Below, in pieces: positions 55,851 through 61,629 of a DNA stretch of 64,000 bases. The DNA lies in assembly GCF_000820765.1 (NCBI RefSeq), contig NZ_CCYH01000010.1:1-64000 (forward strand), written 5' to 3'. Each line of letters starts with the position of its first letter. The stretch's first letter is position 1. A program made the position numbers and the translations under genes. A model generated the notes under the pieces. It did not search any database. It was not told the origin of the DNA and saw only the letters and a list, made by a program, of their open reading frames with translations. This DNA is from Candidatus Soleaferrea massiliensis AP7 (lineage in GTDB: Bacteria > Bacillota > Clostridia > Oscillospirales > Ruminococcaceae).

Positions 55851-56126
55851 TTATCTTCTGTTGCCTTCAAAACATTCGCTGCAATAAACAGGACGATCGT
55901 TTCTGGGCTCAAAAGGAACCTTGCAGGAATTTCCGCATGATGCGCAAACAGCATCAAACATCTGTCTGGCACCGCCGCCGGAATTGTTCTTGCGCGCGCC
56001 ACGGCAGGCTTTGCAACGCTGAGGCTCATTGGTGAAGCCCTTTTCAGCAAAAAACTCCTGTTCACCAGCAGTAAAAATGAATTCTTCTCCGCAATCTTTG
56101 CAGATAATAGTCTTGTCGTTGTACAT
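55851..56126 (-). CDS. Small double zinc-ribbon protein
   Basis: This 91-aa cysteine-rich protein has four CxxC pairs: CKDCG (about 9-13), CKACR (about 38-42), CASCG (about 61-65) and CSEC (about 82-85). It therefore holds two zinc ribbons. The first, with FIFTAGEQEFFAEKGF, matches the probable zinc-ribbon family; the second, with CKVPFEPRNDRPVYC, matches the CxxC-x17-CxxC zinc-binding family. Such proteins are common in Clostridia and their role is unknown, perhaps nucleic-acid or ribosome binding. An AAAGAGGT site precedes the ATG. Confidence 0.88.
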   Translation of the reverse strand: MYNDKTIICKDCGEEFIFTAGEQEFFAEKGFTNEPQRCKACRGARKNNSGGGARQMFDAVCASCGNSCKVPFEPRNDRPVYCSECFEGNRR

Positions 56127-56217
56127 GAAAATACCTCTTTAAATTATTGCGCTCATTGGAGCGATGTTATTTATTATACTTTATTCATTCGGAAAAGTAA
56201 AGAGATATGATAGAAAT

Positions 56218-56562
56218 TCATAAAAAATAATTTGTCAGCCCCCAATTTCGACATTCAGAAAAAGAGCACTTTTCAATAATGGGATTATTGGGCAGCTTTT
56301 TAATGCGTCATCTGTATAAACCTCTTTGACTTCTTTATCATACAAAGGAATTTCTATTTTAAACCTGTCCACATATCCTCTTTCCATACAAGCATATAAA
56401 AAGGATCGTAGATGTTTGACATATGTCGCTGTCGTTACATCTGATAGAAATTCCACTTTATTGCTCTGACTGGATTTGTGCTGTTTCTTTTCAGAGTGAG
56501 AAATTCTTCAAAAGTTTCTTTGACAGTCTATCGTTTGTATGCGTTCTCATTGTCATTTTCAT
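56218..56562 (-). pseudogene. Decayed tyrosine recombinase (integrase) fragment
   Basis: Pieces of an integrase N-terminal region can be read in three frames: MRTHTNDRLSK, then KETFEEFLTLKRN, then FLSDVTTATYVKHLR, LRSFLYACMERGYVDRFKI and VYTDDALK. After one frameshift in an A run the frame continues NPIIEKCSFSECRNWGL and stops at 56218. The catalytic domain (R-H-x-x-R-Y) is missing. The pattern fits the SAM-like core-binding domain of phage or ICE integrases. It lies 190 bp downstream of tRNA-Lys on the same strand, the expected place for an integrase at a tRNA att site. Confidence 0.75.
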
Positions 56563-56604
56563 GGCGTTCACAATGATTCTATTCGGTTACGCCCTATTTC
56601 ATGA

Positions 56605-56654
56605 CAAAAATAGAGCACCTGATTGTGTAATTTAGTCCCTGCAATCAGGTGCTC
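56605..56654 (-). terminator. 13-bp inverted repeat with T tract
   Basis: GAGCACCTGATTG and its complement, 16-nt loop, followed on the minus strand by TATTTTTG. The sequence AGAGCACCTGA also occurs inside tRNA-Lys. It may be the terminator of the lost element. Confidence 0.6.
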
Positions 56655-56691
56655 AATAGAACTTATGATTTCTATTTTTTACGAATAAAAC

Positions 56692-56746
56692 AAAAAAAAT
56701 CGAGTGGACAAACCCAGCATTTCTGCGGACAAGCCCACTCGATTTA
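56692..56746 (-). terminator. Terminator after tRNA-Lys
   Basis: AAATCGAGTGG/CCACTCGATTT arms with a long inner loop are followed on the minus strand by T8, directly after the tRNA gene. Confidence 0.8.
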
Positions 56747-56752
56747 TAAATT

Positions 56753-56828
56753 TGGTGATCCATCGGAGACTCGAACTCCGGACACCCTGATTAAAAGTCA
56801 GGTGCTCTGCCAACTGAGCTAATGGATC
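56753..56828 (-). tRNA. tRNA-Lys (anticodon UUU)
   Basis: The 76-nt cloverleaf includes an encoded CCA. It has acceptor GATCCAT/ATGGATC, D arm GCTC-AGTTGGCA-GAGC, anticodon arm CCTGA-CTTTTAA-TCAGG with TTT at the anticodon, and T arm CGGAG-TTCGAGT-CTCCG. All stems pair perfectly. It has its own consensus promoter and terminator. Confidence 0.98.
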
Positions 56829-56856
56829 ATAGAACCTATTCACTTGCGACTTTTAT

Positions 56857-56885
56857 ATTATATCAAACTGGAAAATGGATGTCAA
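56857..56885 (-). promoter_or_regulatory. Consensus promoter of tRNA-Lys
   Basis: Minus-strand TTGACA (56880-56885), 17-bp spacer, TATAAT (56857-56862): a perfect housekeeping promoter 28 bp before the tRNA 5' end. Confidence 0.9.
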
Positions 56886-56996
56886 CACTTTTTTTCATAA
56901 TTTTCGGCTTTTTTCCCCTAAATTTTAGGTCCGGCGTTGTTTTGGGTTTCCAGCACTTATTCTAACCGTAAAGTTCTGGATTTATGCAGAAAGGTA

Positions 56997-57025
56997 TTGA
57001 CAAAGCATATGCTGAGCGGTATATT
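56997..57025 (+). promoter_or_regulatory. Promoter of the ytrA-type operon
   Basis: TTGACA (56997-57002), 17-bp spacer, TATATT (57020-57025). Confidence 0.85.
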
Positions 57026-57050
57026 GTATATAGTGGATATATACAATATA
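57020..57050 (+). promoter_or_regulatory. Perfect palindromic operator of the GntR/YtrA regulator
   Basis: TATATTGTATATA and its exact complement are separated by 5 bp. The left arm is the -10 box itself and the right arm covers the transcript start, 18 bp before the regulator's ATG. Binding there would shut the operon, so autorepression is expected. Confidence 0.85.
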
Positions 57051-57067
57051 CGGAATGGGGATGGGAT

Positions 57068-57442
57068 ATGGATATCATCATCAGCAATGCGAGCGACAAG
57101 CCCATCTATGAACAGATCGTCTCCCAGATCAAGAACCTGATCATCACCGGCAATCTGCAGGAGGGAGAGATGCTGCCTTCCATGCGGCTGCTGGCCAAAG
57201 AGCTTCGCATCAGCGTCATCACGACAAAACGGGCGTATGAGGAGCTGGAGCACGAGGGCTTTATTGAGACCGTAACCGGAAAGGGAAGCTTTGTCGCACG
57301 CAAAAACGTCGCGTTTATCAAGGAATCCCAGCTGCGTGTGGCCGAAGAACTGATACAGAAGGCGGTTTCGGTGGCCAAGAGCAGTGGAATTGACTATGAA
57401 GAACTGGCCGAAATCCTTCGGCTGTTATTTGAGGAGGAATAA
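57068..57442 (+). CDS. YtrA-subfamily GntR regulator
   Basis: This 124-aa protein has the GntR winged helix (about 10-75; KPIYEQIVSQIKNLIITGNLQ, LPSMRLLAKELRISVITTKRAYEELEHEGFI) and the short helical tail of the YtrA subfamily, about 45 residues. Such regulators repress neighbouring ABC exporter genes and are released by cell-wall-active compounds or other ligands. ATG 57068 was chosen because the operator and -10 lie just upstream; the frame extends into the promoter. The ATPase gene starts 3 bp after its stop. Confidence 0.92.
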   Translation: MDIIISNASDKPIYEQIVSQIKNLIITGNLQEGEMLPSMRLLAKELRISVITTKRAYEELEHEGFIETVTGKGSFVARKNVAFIKESQLRVAEELIQKAVSVAKSSGIDYEELAEILRLLFEEE

Positions 57443-57445
57443 TCG

Positions 57446-58306
57446 ATGGAAGATATCCTGGAAATCAAGAACCTGTGCAAGCAGTACCCCGGCTTCCGGC
57501 TGGAGGATGTCAGCTTTGCACTGCCAAAGGGGGCCATCATGGGATTTGTCGGAGAGAACGGCGCCGGAAAAACGACGACGATCAAACTGATTCTCAATCT
57601 TATCGAGCGGGACAGCGGACAAATCAAGCTGTTCGGGCAGGACAACATCAAGGATGAGCGGGCCATCAAGGAACAGGTGGGCGTTGTGTTCGACGAAGGA
57701 TATTTCTACGAGGGACTCAAGCCGAAGGAGATCGGGAACGTGATGAAGGGCATCTTCAAGAGCTGGGACAGCGCGCTGTTCCACGGCTATCTGGACCGGT
57801 TCGGCCTTCCGGCAAACAAAACGATCAAGGATTACTCCAAAGGCATGCGCATGAAGCTGTCGATTGCAACCGCGCTGTCCCATCGGCCGAGGCTGCTGAT
57901 CCTGGACGAGGCAACCAGCGGGCTGGACCCGATTGCGCGCAGTGAGATTCTCGACATCTTCCTGGAATTTATCCAGGATGAGGAGCATTCGATCCTGTTA
58001 TCCTCCCATATCACCAGTGACATCGAGAAAATTGCCGATTATGTGACCTTTCTGCACGACGGCAGGATCATCTTCAGCAAGCCGAAGGATCAGCTGACCG
58101 AGCTGTACGGCGTACTCAGATGCGGCAAAAACGAGTTCGGCCGGATTGACCGCGATGACATCGTCGCCTGGCGCAGCAGCGCGTTTGGCTGCGAAGCGCT
58201 CGTAAGGGACCGGTTTGCCCTGCGTGGAAAATACAGCGGTATGGTGCTGGAAAGCACGACGATTGAAGATATCATGTTATTCTATATCAAGGGGGAATTG
58301 GTGTGA
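57446..58306 (+). CDS. ABC transporter ATPase of the ytrA-type operon
   Basis: This 286-aa ATPase of an ABC-2 exporter has Walker A GENGAGKTT, Q-loop-region VGVVFDEGYFYEG, signature DYSKGMRMKLSIATAL, Walker B LLILDEATSGLDP and the switch LSSHI. It resembles YtrB/BcrA-type ATPases and would power the membrane protein encoded next. A C-terminal extension of about 70 residues, ELYGVLRCGKNEF onward, is common in this group. GAGGAGG, inside the gntR 3' end, precedes the ATG. Confidence 0.93.
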   Translation: MEDILEIKNLCKQYPGFRLEDVSFALPKGAIMGFVGENGAGKTTTIKLILNLIERDSGQIKLFGQDNIKDERAIKEQVGVVFDEGYFYEGLKPKEIGNVMKGIFKSWDSALFHGYLDRFGLPANKTIKDYSKGMRMKLSIATALSHRPRLLILDEATSGLDPIARSEILDIFLEFIQDEEHSILLSSHITSDIEKIADYVTFLHDGRIIFSKPKDQLTELYGVLRCGKNEFGRIDRDDIVAWRSSAFGCEALVRDRFALRGKYSGMVLESTTIEDIMLFYIKGELV

Positions 58307-58923
58307 AGGGTCTGATTTTAAAGGATTTATACAATTTGAAATCCTATATACGCTATATTCTGGTGGCGATGCTTGTCTTTTCTGTGATTTCCATGTTCAA
58401 TGAGGTCGCCTTCATTGCGGGAATGCTCACAATTATGATATCGATTCTGTCCGTCACTTCATTTTCATATGACCAGCAGTCCAAATGGGACCGGTATGCG
58501 TTAAGCCTGCCGATTTCGAAGACACAAATTGTAACGGCCAAATACCTGCTTGGAGGCATCTTTGCACTGACCGGCGCAGTGCTTTCGTTTGTATGTGTGA
58601 CAGCTGTGCAGCTGTTGAGGCATCAGCCGATTGATATGGGGATTGTGGTTCTGGTGTACGCCTGCTTTGCTGCCGCGGTACTGATGATCAGCATTATGCT
58701 GCCGCTGACCATCAAGTTCGGCGTGGAGAAGGGCAGGATCATGATTCTGCTGGTGGCATTCATTCCGGCGATACTGGTTGTACTGCTGTCAAAGGCCGGC
58801 GTGGCAATGCCCAGCGATGCGCAGGTTATGTTCCTGATAAAGCTCAGTCCGGCAATTCTGGCGGTTGTGGCGTTCCTGTCCTATCTGATTTCGTGCGGGG
58901 TATACGGCAGGAAGGAAATATAA
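58303..58923 (+). CDS. ABC-2 type permease
   Basis: This 206-aa membrane protein with six hydrophobic segments matches the small ABC-2 permeases (MKGLILKDLYNLKSYIRYIL start, SFSYDQQSKWDRYALSLPISK loop). Two copies would be needed with the ATPase for a complete exporter. The start is GTG 58303, which overlaps the ATPase stop by 4 bp. Export of a peptide antibiotic or another envelope-active compound is a plausible role from the operon type. Confidence 0.9.
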   Translation: MKGLILKDLYNLKSYIRYILVAMLVFSVISMFNEVAFIAGMLTIMISILSVTSFSYDQQSKWDRYALSLPISKTQIVTAKYLLGGIFALTGAVLSFVCVTAVQLLRHQPIDMGIVVLVYACFAAAVLMISIMLPLTIKFGVEKGRIMILLVAFIPAILVVLLSKAGVAMPSDAQVMFLIKLSPAILAVVAFLSYLISCGVYGRKEI

Positions 58924-58935
58924 ATATGGCATCAA

Positions 58936-58968
58936 AAGAGCCGGTGAAAATGATTTTCACCGGCTCTT
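58936..58968 (+). terminator. Terminator of the ytrA-type operon
   Basis: AAGAGCCGGTGAAAA and its complement form a 15-bp stem, 13 bp after the permease stop. The T tract is short. Confidence 0.8.
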
Positions 58969-59091
58969 GGTTTGTCCATAAAATAGAGGATGCTCTGAAT
59001 TTGTTTGGAAGGTATGGCTGTATCAGCTCAGTCGATGTAACGCTGTGACGCGGCGGACTCATGGTGCTTGTCAGGACGCATTCGCAGGGAT

Positions 59092-59214
59092 GTTGTATCG
59101 TTGTGATACAGCGGTTTTGCGTTGCTTACCAGGTGAGACTTGGCAGGAAAGCGTTGTTCCGCTACAGTGCGGCAGTTTTACTGTGTTTGCCAAGGGACCT
59201 TGGCAATGTGGTTA
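59092..59214 (+). repeat. Dispersed palindromic repeat, copy 2
   Basis: It contains TTGTATCGTTGTGATACA, an imperfect TTGC...GGCA hairpin, a CCGCTACAGTGCGG hairpin and TTGCCAAGGGACCTTGGCAA (59187-59206). The last block and its flanks match the repeat at the left window edge, in the opposite orientation. Confidence 0.7.
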
Positions 59215-59347
59215 TTACTTCGTTGCCGGCCAAAGAAGGTACCAAGAAAGGCCGTTCAAGGGGACCAGCTGCGCTGGCGCACGCGCTACGCGTCACTGAA
59301 ATAAAAAAGAGCCTATGACCAACACACTACAACAACGCAGCCAAAAA

Positions 59348-59671
59348 AGCGGCGTAGCCGATTGCCCCACCGCTAGGTGGTGGCCCCCCTTGAAAATCCT
59401 CCTATGGTGTATGTTTATCTGTTTCGGCCGTCTGCGGACGGCTTTGAGTCGGAATGATTCCCAGGTCGAAGAACGGCGTAGCCGATTGCTCCACCGCTAG
59501 GTGGTCGGCCGTCTGCGGACTGCGTTTAGAAGGCAGGGTGGATGAATGGCTGGTGACGGACGATTGCGTTTCCTAAGACTGTCTTTGCGGGTACACTGAT
59601 AGCCGAAGCCTCTGTGTAAACGATTCCCCACCCAGAGAGCGCCGTAGACGATTGCCCCACTGCAGGTGGTG
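59348..59671 (+). repeat. Three copies of a GCTAGGTGG-centred repeat
   Basis: Near-identical 32-35 bp blocks containing CGTAGCCGATTGC and CCACCGCTAGGTGGT lie at 59348-59382, 59471-59505 and 59639-59670 (third diverged). CGGCCGTCTGCGGAC follows twice (59426, 59507). No gene is visible in 58969-59737. Confidence 0.75.
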
Positions 59672-59737
59672 TTCAGAGGTTCGGCTGGTGTCTGTGTCGC
59701 TCTTTGTATTGACCCTGATTATCTTCGGTGATAACGA

Positions 59738-60070
59738 TCAGATAAGCCCGGAGCCGGATACAGTCAAAATCCATTCGGTCAAAAACACTGTGCCGGTTGC
59801 GCCAAGCGCGACAATCAAAAGCCCCAGCTTGCGCCAGGCGAGAATCAAAGCGACAACGGTGCCGGCAATGGCCGAGACCAGGCAGGCGGTTGACGTGAAG
59901 ATATCCGGAAAGACCATGGCGGCCAGCACGCCGTACGGCATGTATACCAGAAAGGACTGGATATATGGGTTTTTGATCTTTTTGCGGAAGACAGCCAGCG
60001 GAATCACACGCGGCAGATAGGTCACCAGCGCCATAATCAGGATGACCAGCAGAATTCTTTTATAGTCCAT
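59738..60070 (-). CDS. azlD: AzlD-like branched-chain amino acid export subunit
   Basis: This 110-aa protein with four hydrophobic segments is the small partner of AzlC. TYLPRVIPLAVF and PYGVLAAMVFPDI are family hallmarks. Together AzlC and AzlD export branched-chain amino acids (or azaleucine). GGGGAGG precedes the ATG, which overlaps the azlC 3' end by 11 bp. Confidence 0.9.
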   Translation of the reverse strand: MDYKRILLVILIMALVTYLPRVIPLAVFRKKIKNPYIQSFLVYMPYGVLAAMVFPDIFTSTACLVSAIAGTVVALILAWRKLGLLIVALGATGTVFLTEWILTVSGSGLI

Positions 60071-60794
60071 CGCCATCCTCCCCATCCTTTACCTGTGCGA
60101 CCGGATTCAGATAGGCGCCGACGCCGGCGGAAACCACGCCGCAGATGATGAACACCCAGCCGCTGCCAATGGCGTTGAGGCCCGGTACAAACCGAAAGAT
60201 GCAGCTCATGATAATTGAAATGACGACCACCCGCAGGACGGGCCTTGCGCTTTTGGCGGGCGGGACGATGATCGCGATAAACATGGCAAAGATTGCGATT
60301 CCCAAGGCGGAACGCACCGAAAGCGGCAGGATGGAGCTGGCGAGAGCGCCGAGCGCCGTCCCGGCGTTCCACCCTAAATAGGATGTCAGGATCAATCCGA
60401 TCATATAGCGGAAATTCAGCTCGTCCTTCTGCTGAATCGAGACGGCAAAGATTTCATCGGTGTTGCCGAACGCGATGACCAGACGCTGCCAGAACTTCAC
60501 ATCGGGCGACAGCTTCTGGGACAGGGACAGGCTCATCAGCATATAGCGCAGGTTGATGATCAGCACGGTGAACGCGATCTCAAATAAAACCGCGCCGGAT
60601 GCGATCATGTTGACGCCGACGAACTGTCCGGTACCGGTGAAATTGCTCAGGGATATCAATATCGGGGACCACAGCGGCAGACCCTGTTCGACGGCGGAAA
60701 TGCCGAACGCGAACGACACCGATATGTAGCCGATCGCAATGGGGATGGCATCCTTGACGCCTTTATAAAAGACAAGGCCGTTTCGGTTGGACAT
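60060..60794 (-). CDS. azlC: AzlC-like branched-chain amino acid exporter
   Basis: This 244-aa integral membrane protein is of the AzlC family. Features are GVKDAIPIAIGYISVSFAFG at the N-terminus, SNFTGTGQFVGV and FGNTDEIFAVS. It forms the main channel with AzlD, encoded downstream with overlap. ATG 60794 is favoured because GGGAG is about 9 nt upstream; a GTG at 60803 is too close to it. The region 60795-61091 is AT-rich and has no gene. Confidence 0.92.
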   Translation of the reverse strand: MSNRNGLVFYKGVKDAIPIAIGYISVSFAFGISAVEQGLPLWSPILISLSNFTGTGQFVGVNMIASGAVLFEIAFTVLIINLRYMLMSLSLSQKLSPDVKFWQRLVIAFGNTDEIFAVSIQQKDELNFRYMIGLILTSYLGWNAGTALGALASSILPLSVRSALGIAIFAMFIAIIVPPAKSARPVLRVVVISIIMSCIFRFVPGLNAIGSGWVFIICGVVSAGVGAYLNPVAQVKDGEDGDGL

Positions 60795-61129
60795 AGCATA
60801 CACTCCCTCGTAAATCTTACCGGACTATTTTATCACAATCCCGCATTTTTTTCAAACAGGATAAAAGCATTTGCGACAGAAACAGAAAAGGATCCTCTCA
60901 ATGCGGTGCGGATTTGTAAAAAAGGGAACACACAGCTGTCATATTTTTTTAGATTGACCAAATGTATCCTGGTGGATAACTTGTTCAAAATAGGACAAAT
61001 TTTTCAAGAAATGAAAAAATATTGTTATAGTTTGTTAATCTATTGCAATATAGTTTTTACATGGTTTATTACTAGGATATCCATTCTAGACTATAATGGA
61101 AGAAAAAAGATAGTCTGGAGGGATAAACT

Positions 61130-61477
61130 ATGGGAGTGGATTATGAAGCGATTGGCAAGAGAGTACGCGGATTCCGAACAGATCTGGGTTTGACGCAGGA
61201 GCAGGTGGCGGAGCTCGTCGAGCTGTCCAACCCACATATCAGCAACATCGAGCGCGGCACGACCAAGATGAGTCTGCCGACATTGGTGGCCATTGCAAAT
61301 GTGCTGGAAGTTTCAGCGGACGAGCTGTTGTGCGACAGCCTGGAGCATTCCGAACCGGTTTATCATCACGAAATCGCAAAGATCATGGAGGACTGCAGCA
61401 GCGAAGAGCTCCGCGCGCTGACGGAAATTCTGAAAGCGGTCAAAGAGACGCTTCGCAAAGTGTATCCCAAGGAGTGA
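61130..61477 (+). CDS. XRE-family helix-turn-helix regulator
   Basis: This 115-aa protein has an N-terminal Cro/C1-type helix-turn-helix (about 8-65; TQEQVAELVELSNPHISNIERGTTKMSLPTL) and a helical C-terminal part of about 45 residues. It may be a SinR-like repressor. A good GGAGGG site and a TATAAT at 61092-61097 precede it. Neighbouring genes give no hint of its targets. Confidence 0.88.
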   Translation: MGVDYEAIGKRVRGFRTDLGLTQEQVAELVELSNPHISNIERGTTKMSLPTLVAIANVLEVSADELLCDSLEHSEPVYHHEIAKIMEDCSSEELRALTEILKAVKETLRKVYPKE

Positions 61478-61529
61478 AAGCCCGAAAGGCCGGGTGTCCG
61501 GGATGAGCAGGGCTTAACAGAAGATCAGT

Positions 61530-61567
61530 AAAAAGGATACGGCCCGAATTTGGACGGTATCCTTTTT
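61530..61567. terminator. Terminator after the XRE gene
   Basis: AAAAAGGATAC/GTATCCTTTTT stem with a 16-nt interior, bidirectional. Confidence 0.8.
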
Positions 61568-61580
61568 GTGCTGCGTTCCA

Positions 61581-61619
61581 TGACAAAGGGACTGTCCCAT
61601 CGGGGCAGTCCCTTTGTCA
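61581..61619 (-). terminator. Stem-loop after the edge dockerin gene
   Basis: TGACAAAGGGACTG and its complement form 14 bp with an inner CCC/GGG pair, 10 bp past the stop codon at 61630. The T tract is short. Confidence 0.7.
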
Positions 61620-61629
61620 CAGAGGGGTG

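Noticed and set aside
59045-59318. Overlapping plus-strand frames in the repeat region
   Set aside because: They lie entirely in the palindromic repeats; the reading frames have no protein-like pattern.
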